Part shown: one piece after another, positions 1 to 8,170 of the stretch
Layout of the letters: every line of letters begins with the position of its first letter
How positions within the stretch are numbered: position 1 is the stretch's first letter
Assembly (NCBI RefSeq): GCF_000160115.1
Contig: NZ_GG665866.1
Location: 1,166,825-1,230,824, forward strand
DNA length: 64,000 bases
Reading direction: 5' to 3'
Origin: Shuttleworthella satelles DSM 14600
Lineage (GTDB): Bacteria > Bacillota > Clostridia > Lachnospirales > Lachnospiraceae
The notes under the pieces: generated by a model
Told to the model about the DNA's origin: nothing
The model's input: only the letters and a program-made list of their open reading frames with translations
Database searches by the model: none
Position numbers and translations under genes: made by a program

Positions 1-1223
1 CCGCACATGCGATAGGATTTACCATCGGGATCACTCACGAGCTCCTGCAAGTATAGAAAGCCTCCGCACTCGGCAATCGAGGGCAGGCCGCCGGAAATGG
101 CTCTTCGGATATCGGTCCGCATACCGTAATTGTCCTCCAGCTGCTTGAGATAGAGCTCCGGGTATCCTCCGCTTAAAATCAGCCCGTCAATATTCTCAGG
201 CAAGCGCTTGTCATGCAGGGGGGAAAAGGGAATGATCTGCGCCCCCATCTCCTCGAAAACTCTCTGATTCTGCGGATAAATGAAGGAAAATGCCCGGTCC
301 TTTGCCAGAGCAACGCGAAGGCCGAAAAATTTGCCGGCATATTCCCTGCTTTTAGGCTTTTGCCGATCCTGTCCGCCCCGGCCATCGCTGTATTTCTGCT
401 GCTTTAATCCGTTCCCACTGTCGCCGCGATTTTGCTTGTCCAGTTCTCCCCCGTCATCGCTGTAGCTTTGCCGGTCCCGTCCGCTCCTGTCGTTGCCACA
501 ACCCGATCTATTCTCCCCAACATTCAGGAGAGGAGCCTGTCCTGCAATTTCTTCAATGGCCGCAAGGTCCAGGCTTTCTTTTGCCATCTCCGCCAGCTTT
601 GTCAGCTTTAACTCGAGATCAGAAAGGCTGTCCGGAGTCATCAGACCCAGATGTCTGCTTCCGATTTCAATCTGCCGGTCTTTTGCCAGATAACCGCAGA
701 CGGGAAGCTTGAGCTCCTCCTCGATCAGGGTCTTCAATCGGGGATAAAAGGAAGGGGAGACCTGATTTAGAATACAGCCGCGGATCAGTCCCTCCCGGTC
801 GTCATCCATAAAGCCCCGCAAAAGAGAGATCAGGCTGCGCCCGATCCCCCCGGCTCTGACCACAAGAATGATCGGCGTCTTTGTCCAGACCGCAAGCTGG
901 TAGGAGGACGCCTCTTCGCTGACCCCTCCCAGGCCGTCATAGAGGCCCATCACTCCCTCAATCAGGGCAAAATCACTCCCGGCTCTTTTGGCATCCTCTG
1001 CCAACAGATGGCAAATATCACTTTGCCCCAGAAAGTAGGGATCTAAGTTATCAGATGAAACGCCTAACATACGGCGGTGAAACATGGGGTCGATGTAGTC
1101 CGGCCCGCATTTAAAAGAAACGGGATTTCTCCCTCTCTTCTTCAGAGCCGCCAGAAGACCGCAGGTGACTGTGGTCTTGCCTGAACCGCTCATAGGAGCG
1201 GCAATCATAATTCTACTGACCAT
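1..1223 (-). CDS. cbiA: Cobyrinic acid a,c-diamide synthase, partial (3' end outside window)
   Basis: Amidates the a and c side chains of cobyrinate with glutamine and ATP in the anaerobic B12 pathway. The start is ATG at 1223, and 407 codons are visible before the left edge, so roughly the last 50 residues are missing. The N-terminal ATPase domain shows the P-loop APMSGSGKT. The glutamine amidotransferase domain shows LILSGGYPELYL and the nucleophile Cys in IAECGGFLYL, encoded near 60-80. Between the domains (about 350-490) is a hydrophilic linker rich in G, D, R, Q and S, with repeated SGRDRQSYSDD/YSDGRGGQDRQ-like segments, longer than usual for the family. It lies about 50 bp downstream of the cbiJ-E-T fusion and is probably the same operon. 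Confidence 0.93.
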   Translation of the reverse strand, partial: MVSRIMIAAPMSGSGKTTVTCGLLAALKKRGRNPVSFKCGPDYIDPMFHRRMLGVSSDNLDPYFLGQSDICHLLAEDAKRAGSDFALIEGVMGLYDGLGGVSEEASSYQLAVWTKTPIILVVRAGGIGRSLISLLRGFMDDDREGLIRGCILNQVSPSFYPRLKTLIEEELKLPVCGYLAKDRQIEIGSRHLGLMTPDSLSDLELKLTKLAEMAKESLDLAAIEEIAGQAPLLNVGENRSGCGNDRSGRDRQSYSDDGGELDKQNRGDSGNGLKQQKYSDGRGGQDRQKPKSREYAGKFFGLRVALAKDRAFSFIYPQNQRVFEEMGAQIIPFSPLHDKRLPENIDGLILSGGYPELYLKQLEDNYGMRTDIRRAISGGLPSIAECGGFLYLQELVSDPDGKSYRMC

Positions 1224-1273
1224 TTCACTCCTCTTTCTGCTAATCCGAAATGCACTTTCTGCTGACCCGTAAG

Positions 1274-3364
1274 CTATACCTCTCCCAGAACTCCACTGAT
1301 GATGTAGATCCCATTTTCAGCCATCATCATGTGATAGGAGGCAATATTCCTGGCCCTGGAGACCTGCACCAGGCTGATCTTCTCCCTCCTAATCGGCAGA
1401 CTGACCGCCAGTCTCTGATATTCCGCCAGAGTCTCCAGTGTGATGGCATTTAAGACAAAGCGAACCGGCTTGCCACAGCGCCAGAGTTCCTCAAAAATGG
1501 CTCGAAGCGCCCCGGAAGAACCGCCGATGAAAACGGCGTTTGGATCCGGCAAATCCTCCAGAGCCGCCGGAGCTCTTCCATGGATCAGCTTGATATTGTT
1601 TAAGTCAAGAGCAGCCATATTCCTGCGGATTAAATCGACAGCCTCCGTCTTCTGCTCGATCGCGTAGACTGTGAGATCTGGGCTGATATTAGCCGCCTCC
1701 ATGGCGACAGATCCGCTGCCGGCGCCGATATCATAGAGAATATCTCCGGGCTTTAATCCAAGAGCAAGGACAGACAGGTGGCGGATTTCTTCCTTGGTCA
1801 TCGGCACCTTATCCCTGAGGAACTGGCGGTCCTCTAAAACCGGTGTCAGAGGGCGGACCACCCGCTTTCCGATGAAAAATGCAGACCAGAGACCTTCCGC
1901 GTAGCTGATGTCCGCGGCCTCCTTCAAGTCACAGAAGATCACCTTCTCACCCTTACATCCCAGCTGATAGCCAAGAATCAGATCCATTCTCTGCCTCTGT
2001 GCCAACAGAGTCCTGGCCAGGGCCGCAATCTGCTCTCCTCTGCTGAAGATGATAAAGCACTTCTCATGGCTGCTGATCTGACCGAGCGCGTCATCCTCCC
2101 TTCCGTGGAGACTGATAAAGAAAGCATCCTGCCAGACAATCCCCGCTTTCGCCGCCAGATACTGGGGAGAGGAAAGACCGCAGTGCCGAAGGATCTCCCA
2201 GTCCGCCCACTCTGACCTTTCGGACGGATTCTTAAATAAGTCATAGGAACCGGGATAAGCGGCGGCCCCGCTGAAAAAGCCCAGATCTCCCGAGAAGACC
2301 ACACCGGCGGAGGAGATCTCGGGATGGCGAATCAGGTACTCCCGCACATAATCCTGGCGGTACTCTCTCTCTGTGTCCAGATCCTCAGGAAGCTGCAGAC
2401 GATCTAAAAGACTTCCGGCTCCGAAGATGATCTGGCAGTCAGCGAGAGCCTCTTTTGCCTCATCCGTCAGATACCTCTGTCCTCCCGGTCCGATGGCAAT
2501 CAGGTGCAGGATTTTCTTCCCATCCTCTGTAAGGCGACCCTGCGCAGGACAAACTGCGCGCCTGATACGCTTTTCTTCCTCCCGATAATGCTCCAGTTCC
2601 ATCCCGAGTCCCAGCCGGTTTGCCATCATTCGAAGAACCTGAGAAAACGAATAACCCTGTTCCGGCGGACGGGAAATCATCACCGTATTCACTCCGACAA
2701 GGGCAGCGGCCGCCAGCTTCTCCTCGACGCCTCCGACACGGCCGGAGGCCTTGGTCATCTGCCATTGAATCCGCAGATCCTCCAGAGTCGCCTGGTGCAT
2801 CTTCTCAGAGACAGGGCCCTGCATGGCTATGATCTGCCGGCCGAAAAAACCCGCCTCATGGCAGAGTCGAATGCTTTCCTCAGAGGGCAGGACCCGGACG
2901 TAAACCCGTGACAGGTCCCTGAATCGACCAGCGATTTTAGCAAGATCTTTCGAACCGGTCGTGAGAAGAATATTCCCCTCCTGCTGATCAAGGAAGTCCG
3001 CCCCCTCCTCAATCTTCGAAAAAATCTTCACATGATCTTGATTCAGGCAAGCCTGCTCATCTCTGAGCAGGCGAAGATAATCCAGCTTCAGCTTTGCGGC
3101 TGCCTCGCGAATATTAGAAGAAACCTCCTGCGCAAAAGGATGGGTGGCATCCACGACAATGGTTCTCGGCTCCTTCGTCAGGAATGTCTCCATTTCCTTT
3201 TCATCCATGCGGCCCCTGTGAATTTTAGCCTTCTGAAATCCCGGAAGAATCATTTCTCCGTATTCCGTTGCGACGCAGATATCCAGAGGAACCCCGGCCC
3301 GGTCCAGAATACCGGCAAGGGTCCGTCCCTCGGTTGTGCCTGCGAAAATCACGACATGTCTCAT
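1274..3364 (-). CDS. cbiJET: Trifunctional CbiJ-CbiE-CbiT fusion (precorrin-6A reductase, C5/C15 methyltransferase and decarboxylase)
   Basis: A 696-residue protein covering three consecutive corrin-ring steps. Residues 1 to about 255 are a precorrin-6A reductase (CobK/CbiJ): FAGTTEGRTLA at the N-terminus and the family motif DATHPFAQEV. Residues about 290-490 are the CbiE tetrapyrrole methylase (IAIGPGGQRYLTDEA). Residues about 505-696 are the CbiT SAM-dependent methyltransferase/decarboxylase (DIGAGSGSVAMEAA). CbiE-CbiT fusions (CobL) are common; the added N-terminal reductase is less usual. The start ATG overlaps the cbiH stop by 4 bp (ATGA), so the two are translationally coupled. The symbol is descriptive. 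Confidence 0.93.
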   Translation of the reverse strand: MRHVVIFAGTTEGRTLAGILDRAGVPLDICVATEYGEMILPGFQKAKIHRGRMDEKEMETFLTKEPRTIVVDATHPFAQEVSSNIREAAAKLKLDYLRLLRDEQACLNQDHVKIFSKIEEGADFLDQQEGNILLTTGSKDLAKIAGRFRDLSRVYVRVLPSEESIRLCHEAGFFGRQIIAMQGPVSEKMHQATLEDLRIQWQMTKASGRVGGVEEKLAAAALVGVNTVMISRPPEQGYSFSQVLRMMANRLGLGMELEHYREEEKRIRRAVCPAQGRLTEDGKKILHLIAIGPGGQRYLTDEAKEALADCQIIFGAGSLLDRLQLPEDLDTEREYRQDYVREYLIRHPEISSAGVVFSGDLGFFSGAAAYPGSYDLFKNPSERSEWADWEILRHCGLSSPQYLAAKAGIVWQDAFFISLHGREDDALGQISSHEKCFIIFSRGEQIAALARTLLAQRQRMDLILGYQLGCKGEKVIFCDLKEAADISYAEGLWSAFFIGKRVVRPLTPVLEDRQFLRDKVPMTKEEIRHLSVLALGLKPGDILYDIGAGSGSVAMEAANISPDLTVYAIEQKTEAVDLIRRNMAALDLNNIKLIHGRAPAALEDLPDPNAVFIGGSSGALRAIFEELWRCGKPVRFVLNAITLETLAEYQRLAVSLPIRREKISLVQVSRARNIASYHMMMAENGIYIISGVLGEV

Positions 3365-4089
3365 AAGTGGTATCCTCGCTTGGTCACCAGGCGCCCGCCC
3401 AGAGTAATCGTGGCTGACGCGCCGATGAAAACCGTAGTAAACATATTTACCCTGGTCTTTCTCAGCTGATCCAGGGGAAGAATTTGCATCCTCGCTCCCT
3501 CTCTCCCGATCCTCTCGACAATACCGCAGGGTCGATCCTGCGGCATGTACTCCAGGAGGATATCACAGGCCTTTTCCAGATAATCCTCTCTCTTTTTACT
3601 GGAGGGATTGTAGAGGACAATGGAGAAGTCTGCCGCGGCCGCTGCGCGCAGCCGCTTTATGATGGTCTCCATGGGAGTCAGAATATCGCTGAGAGAAATC
3701 ACGCAGTAGTCGTTTCCAAGGGGAGCGCCCAGCATGGCGGCTCCGGAGTTGGCTGCCGTCACGCCTGCTATGATCTTAAGCTCGATCTCCGGATAGTCCA
3801 CGCCGACTTCATACATGAGTGAAGCCATGCCATAGACTCCGGCATCACCGGAACAGAGCATGGAGACCTGTCTTCCCCTCATGGCCTCCTCAAAGGCCAT
3901 GACACATCGTTTTCTCTCCTGCTTCATAGGAGTGGAGAGCAGCCGCTTGCCCGCGAATTCCTCAGACAGCTGCTCAAGATAGACCGGATACCCGACAATG
4001 GTATCACTCTTTCGCAGGGCACGCCTGGCCTCAACGGTCATATAGACTTCCTGCCCCGGCCCCATACCCACGACATAGAGCTTTTTCAT
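3361..4089 (-). CDS. cbiH: Cobalt-precorrin-3B C17-methyltransferase
   Basis: Methylates C17 and drives ring contraction in anaerobic B12 synthesis. The 242-residue length is that of a single-domain tetrapyrrole methylase. Visible motifs are VVGMGPGQEVYMT at the N-terminus, the SAM-site segment CSGDAGVYGMASLM and VLYNPSSKKR. The ATG at 4089 has GGGAGA just upstream. It overlaps the downstream fusion gene by 4 bp. The roughly 200 bp between it and cbiG holds a degenerate tandem repeat instead of coding sequence. Confidence 0.94.
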   Translation of the reverse strand: MKKLYVVGMGPGQEVYMTVEARRALRKSDTIVGYPVYLEQLSEEFAGKRLLSTPMKQERKRCVMAFEEAMRGRQVSMLCSGDAGVYGMASLMYEVGVDYPEIELKIIAGVTAANSGAAMLGAPLGNDYCVISLSDILTPMETIIKRLRAAAAADFSIVLYNPSSKKREDYLEKACDILLEYMPQDRPCGIVERIGREGARMQILPLDQLRKTRVNMFTTVFIGASATITLGGRLVTKRGYHL

Positions 4090-4127
4090 TGATTCTCCCT
4101 CTCCTTATCTCAGAAACGGTTTTTCCT

Positions 4128-4240
4128 GTCGATCGGTCGCCCCGCTATCAATCAGTTGCTTCAGCATCGATCAATCGGCTCAGCATTGATCGGTTGCCTC
4201 AGTGTCGGTCGTTTACCTCCATGTCGATCGGTTATCTCGG
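4128..4240. repeat. Degenerate ~20 bp tandem repeat between cbiG and cbiH
   Basis: About six head-to-tail copies of a roughly 20 bp unit resembling GATCGGTTGCCTCAGC can be aligned by eye across the cbiG-cbiH gap. Copies diverge strongly. No start codon context, hairpin with a U-tract or promoter stands out in it. Confidence 0.65.
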
Positions 4241-4287
4241 CAGGATTCAGCGCATTTACAATTTCTATCCGCCTCTGACCAGGTTCT

Positions 4288-5415
4288 CTAGATCCGCAGT
4301 AATTTCTTACATCTGGCGACGGCAAAGGTCACCTTTTCTTTTGCCTCTCTTTGAACAAGCAGCTGTGCCGATTCCTCTTCCGAGGACAGATCCTTTGCCA
4401 GCAAGAGGGCCGCGCGCTCACAGACATTATCGCAGCCCAGTGTTTGCATGACAAAATCGGAGTGGTGAAAATCCCCTTGGACTGCCATCAGTTCCTCAGG
4501 GCTTCTGGTAAAGAGCTCGATCCCCTCCCTGCGATGCAGAGCGAGCAGGGCTTTTTCCTTTGCCTTTCGATCAACCGTAGCGAGCGCATAGACCTCACGC
4601 GGGTCGATTCCATGCTTCTGAAGAAAGGCATGATACTGCAAAGAGACCCTGTCCGTATCTACACCGGCTCGACAGCCGATCCCGACAATATAGGGTCTGG
4701 CATAGAGGATCAGACAGCCAGGCTTTTTTCTCTCTCCCTCCAAACCAGCCATGGTCAGATGATCTGCAAAGCCTCTGGCTCTGGCATAGCTGTCAAAAAC
4801 CAGGAGATAAGCCTTCTCCTCCCCATGACCCGCAGCCTGCAGGAGACTTTGTATATGGTCAATTCTCACCAGCTCCCCGGGCAGAGCGCTCCCCTCCTCC
4901 CAGCCGATTTCCGACCAGACGCCGACCTTTTCATCACGCAGGATGCTTGAGGAGATCGCTTGAATCCTCTCTCGGTTCAGAATGCCCAGTCCGTTCTTTT
5001 TGGCCCATAGATCACAGGCAAAGGCCCTCGCTCCGTCGGTCGACGTCGTCAGCACGGGAGTGGCATGGATCCACCCTGCAAGCGACTTGGCGAGCGCATT
5101 GGCTCCTCCCACATGACCGCTGAGCAGAGGGATGACGAAGCGCCCCCCGTCGTCCATGCAGATAACGGCAGGATCCAGCAATTTGTCCCTGACAAAGGGA
5201 GCGATAGCCCTTATAGCAATCCCGGCCGCTCCGATGAACACCAGGGCATCAAAATGAGAAAAGGCATAGGCAGTCCAGTCAGACAGGCTCTCCTTTCTGC
5301 GGCGCATCCAGCAGAGCTTTTTTTCTCCTGACTCCTCCCTGAAATCAGTATGGCAGATCAGGCTCTCCTCCAGTCGTTCTCCCTTGGGGGAGAAATGACA
5401 AATTCCGATCTCCAC
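4288..5415 (-). CDS. cbiG: Cobalt-precorrin-5A hydrolase
   Basis: Opens the delta-lactone and releases the two-carbon fragment as acetaldehyde during ring contraction. The 375 residues show the N-terminal domain, the signature LSGHVGGANALAK in the middle, and the C-terminal CbiG domain (GIGCRAGVDTDRVSL, then ATVDRKAKEKAL). The start is GTG at 5415, preceded by GAGGAGTAAGCT, a good ribosome binding site. It begins 3 bp after the cbiF stop. A residue-rich tail after the C-domain is slightly longer than typical but unremarkable. Confidence 0.93.
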   Translation of the reverse strand: MEIGICHFSPKGERLEESLICHTDFREESGEKKLCWMRRRKESLSDWTAYAFSHFDALVFIGAAGIAIRAIAPFVRDKLLDPAVICMDDGGRFVIPLLSGHVGGANALAKSLAGWIHATPVLTTSTDGARAFACDLWAKKNGLGILNRERIQAISSSILRDEKVGVWSEIGWEEGSALPGELVRIDHIQSLLQAAGHGEEKAYLLVFDSYARARGFADHLTMAGLEGERKKPGCLILYARPYIVGIGCRAGVDTDRVSLQYHAFLQKHGIDPREVYALATVDRKAKEKALLALHRREGIELFTRSPEELMAVQGDFHHSDFVMQTLGCDNVCERAALLLAKDLSSEEESAQLLVQREAKEKVTFAVARCKKLLRI

Positions 5416-5418
5416 AGC

Positions 5419-6195
5419 TTACTCCTCTCTGCTCGCGCTCATTCCTCCCCGGCGGTATTCCGTGGAAAAGTCCGGATCATAGAGCTTGCTCCTGGCATAG
5501 GTCCGATGGGCGACTGCGTCCCCCACTAAAACCAGAGCGGTCTTTGTGATCCTGTTTTTTCGCCCCGTCTCGGCCAGATCCTTTAAACTGCACAGCCAGC
5601 TCCTCTCATCCGCCCAGCTGGCCTTGTAGACCAGGGCTGCCGGCGTGTCCGGCGGATACCCTCCCGCGATCAGGCGATCTGTCAGCTCATCCAGCATGGC
5701 CGCGGACAGGTAGATGGCCATGGACGCCTGATGCGCTGCCAGAGATTCCATCTTCTCCTTGTCCGGCACGGATGTCTTTCCGTCCATTCGGGTCAGGATC
5801 AGGGTCTGACTGACCTCAGGCAGGGTGTACTCAATGCCCAGGGAAGCTGCCGCCCCGAAGGCGGCGGTGACGCCGGGGGTCACATCGTAGGGAATCTTCG
5901 CCTGGTCTAAAAGATCCATCTGTTCCCGGACCGCCCCGTAGAGAGAGGGGTCTCCTGTGTGCAGGCGGACTAGATCCAGCCCCTCCTCACTTGCATCCAA
6001 AAAGACGTCCATCACCGCCTCCAGAGTCATCTTGGCTGAATTATAGATTTTGCATGGCTCCTTGGCATAATTGAGCAGCTCCGGGTTGACTAAAGATCCC
6101 GCATAAATAATAATATCCGCTTTTCCAAGCAGATACATACCCCGGACTGTAATCAAGTCCGGCGCCCCGCATCCGGCTCCGACAAAATGTACCAT
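5419..6195 (-). CDS. cbiF: Cobalt-precorrin-4 C11-methyltransferase
   Basis: SAM-dependent C11 methylation of cobalt-precorrin-4. The 258-residue protein begins MVHFVGAGCGAPDL, the usual CbiF start, and carries LHTGDPSLYGAVREQMD and TPGVTAAFGAAASLG. A longer frame reaches 6234, but ATG 6195 is preferred because AGGAGAAGG sits 5 bp upstream and the family begins here. It lies between cbiD and cbiG in the operon; the gap to cbiD carries a 45 bp tandem repeat. Confidence 0.94.
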   Translation of the reverse strand: MVHFVGAGCGAPDLITVRGMYLLGKADIIIYAGSLVNPELLNYAKEPCKIYNSAKMTLEAVMDVFLDASEEGLDLVRLHTGDPSLYGAVREQMDLLDQAKIPYDVTPGVTAAFGAAASLGIEYTLPEVSQTLILTRMDGKTSVPDKEKMESLAAHQASMAIYLSAAMLDELTDRLIAGGYPPDTPAALVYKASWADERSWLCSLKDLAETGRKNRITKTALVLVGDAVAHRTYARSKLYDPDFSTEYRRGGMSASREE

Positions 6196-6207
6196 AGTCA
6201 CCTTCTC

Positions 6208-6344
6208 CTCTATCTCCGCATGGCCCAAATACAATCAGGACCTGTCTTCCCTCTCTGTCTCCGCATGGCCCAGGACACGATCAGGATCCGTCTCCCTCCT
6301 CTATCCCCGCATGATCCTGGACACGATCAGGATCCGCCCTTCTT
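6208..6344. repeat. 45-46 bp tandem repeat, three copies, spanning the cbiD stop
   Basis: Three imperfect copies can be aligned on the core CCGCATGGCCCAGGACACGA at about 6216, 6261 and 6307. The copy nearest cbiD contains the cbiD stop codon (6327-6329), so the array looks like repeated copying of that gene's 3' end into the cbiD-cbiF gap. Confidence 0.85.
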
Positions 6345-7511
6345 CCGGCAGGCCTTAAGGAGGGCATCGGCGCCCTTTGTCCTGGCCAGACAGCCATAGG
6401 CATCCGCGTAGGTCATAACTTCAATCTGGATTTTGCCGTCAGCCCTGCGATTGAGATGATAGGAGATCCTTTCCATCAGGTCATTCATCACAGCCGGCAG
6501 CTTTCCCTCCTGCTGCAGAAGCTCACAGGCGGCCTCCGTTGTGACGCAGTTCAGAAGCTCGCGCAGGAGTTTTTCTTCCAGTCCCTGGCGAATTCCCGCG
6601 GCCGCCATCAATTCCAGGCGGCAGTCAGCCATCCTGGAATGCGTGTTCATGATGCCTCCGGCCAGCTTGACCAGCTTGCCGATGTGCCCGGTTAAAAGCA
6701 GTTTCTCAAAGCCCAGATCTACCGCCATATCAACCGACTCGCCCACATAATTGGAGATTTTAACCGAGGCATCCAGATCATAGCCATAGCTTGTCCTCAG
6801 AAAGTCTCTCCCGTAATTGCCCGGCGTCAGGCAGATGACTTTCTCCCCCAAGGCGGCATGCTGTTTCATCTCCACATAGATGGTATCCAGCAGGGCCTTC
6901 TCGCTCATGGGCTCAACAATTCCTGTTGTTCCGAGCACAGAGAGGCCTCCCACAATCCCCAGCCGCGGATTAAAGGTCGACCGGGCGATCCGCTCTCCCT
7001 CGGGCAGAATGACCTGGGCAAAAAAGGGTCCCTGCTCATCCAAAAGGTCAGCCGCCCGGCAGATCTCCCGCGCGATCATATGTCGGGGAACCCGGTTGAT
7101 CGCGGCCGCTCCAACCGGCTGGTCAAGGCCCGCCCTGGTCACCCGTCCGACCCCCTTGCCCCCGTCGATATAGACCTCATGGGACAGGGCCTGTCCCTCA
7201 AGATCATGACTGGTCAAAAAGAGCTCCGGCCTCGCGAGCATCTGGTCGGGAATCCTGCGGCTGACCCGGACGCCCACCGGCATATCCCTCGTGGCGTCCG
7301 GGTCATCTCCGGACTCCTTGCGGACAAAGCATGTCACTGCCCCCTTCTCCACAAGAACTTTAGTCAGCTTCGGCCGATACTCTCTGCCGGCCGGCGTCAC
7401 AATGGACAGGTCTTTTAACCTGCGACCGGATAAGAGGGTGTAACAGGCGGCATAGGCGCAGGCGGCCGCGCAGGAGCCGGTGGTAAAACCGGACTTCAGT
7501 CTCTCTCTCAT
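6327..7511 (-). CDS. cbiD: Cobalt-precorrin-5B C1-methyltransferase
   Basis: Methylates C1 in the anaerobic pathway. The 394-residue protein starts MRERLKSGFTTGSCAAACA, the characteristic CbiD N-terminus, and continues with TPAGREYRPKL and the conserved LGTTGIVEPMSEKAL segment. Its ATG overlaps the cbiC stop by 4 bp, so the two are coupled. Its last codons lie inside the downstream 45 bp repeat array. Confidence 0.95.
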   Translation of the reverse strand: MRERLKSGFTTGSCAAACAYAACYTLLSGRRLKDLSIVTPAGREYRPKLTKVLVEKGAVTCFVRKESGDDPDATRDMPVGVRVSRRIPDQMLARPELFLTSHDLEGQALSHEVYIDGGKGVGRVTRAGLDQPVGAAAINRVPRHMIAREICRAADLLDEQGPFFAQVILPEGERIARSTFNPRLGIVGGLSVLGTTGIVEPMSEKALLDTIYVEMKQHAALGEKVICLTPGNYGRDFLRTSYGYDLDASVKISNYVGESVDMAVDLGFEKLLLTGHIGKLVKLAGGIMNTHSRMADCRLELMAAAGIRQGLEEKLLRELLNCVTTEAACELLQQEGKLPAVMNDLMERISYHLNRRADGKIQIEVMTYADAYGCLARTKGADALLKACRKKGGS

Positions 7512-8170
7512 AGACGGCTTTCCTCAATCTGATAGAGCAAGCTGTTGACGATGGCGGCGGCGACATTGCTCCCGCCCTTGCGTCCTGCGTTGACAATATA
7601 AGGAACCAGAGTCGACATGATCCGTTCCTTGGAGGCGACCACATTGACAAATCCCACAGGCACGCCGATCAAAAAGTCAGGAATCCATCTGCCGGACTTA
7701 ATCATCTCATAGACGGACAGCAGAGCCGTAGGGGCATTCCCGATCGCGAGCATCACCGGCCCGGGAAGTCGGCTGGCCGCCTCCATAGAGACAGCAGCCC
7801 TGGTGACGCCGCGCTTTTTCGCCTCGGCGGCAATCCGAGGATCCGCCATATAGCAGATCGCCCTGGCCTTACATCTGTCCAGAGCCCTCTTGTTAATTCC
7901 GGCCAGGGCCATGTTGGTATCCGTCACGATTGTTGCCCCTGCCTTGAGGAGAGCAATTCCCCTCTCAACGGCATTTTCAGAAAAACGAAGGGTCCTGACA
8001 TAATCGAAATCTGCGGAGCTGTGGATGCAGCGCATGACAGTCGCTGCCTGCACGGGATCTAAGGTCACGCCTCTTTCAGACAGCTCCTGGCGAATGATCT
8101 CCATGCTCCGCGCCTCAATCTCCATGGGCCTGATATACTCGATTTCTGTAAATACCCTGTCGGCCATCAT
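7508..8170 (-). CDS. cbiC: Cobalt-precorrin-8 methylmutase
   Basis: Moves the C11 methyl group to C12 to give cobyrinic acid. At 220 residues it matches the family length. Visible motifs are EIEARSMEIIRQEL, RCIHSSADFDY with the conserved His, and VSMEAASRLPGPVMLAIGN. It overlaps cobD upstream and cbiD downstream by 4 bp each. Confidence 0.95.
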   Translation of the reverse strand: MMADRVFTEIEYIRPMEIEARSMEIIRQELSERGVTLDPVQAATVMRCIHSSADFDYVRTLRFSENAVERGIALLKAGATIVTDTNMALAGINKRALDRCKARAICYMADPRIAAEAKKRGVTRAAVSMEAASRLPGPVMLAIGNAPTALLSVYEMIKSGRWIPDFLIGVPVGFVNVVASKERIMSTLVPYIVNAGRKGGSNVAAAIVNSLLYQIEESRL

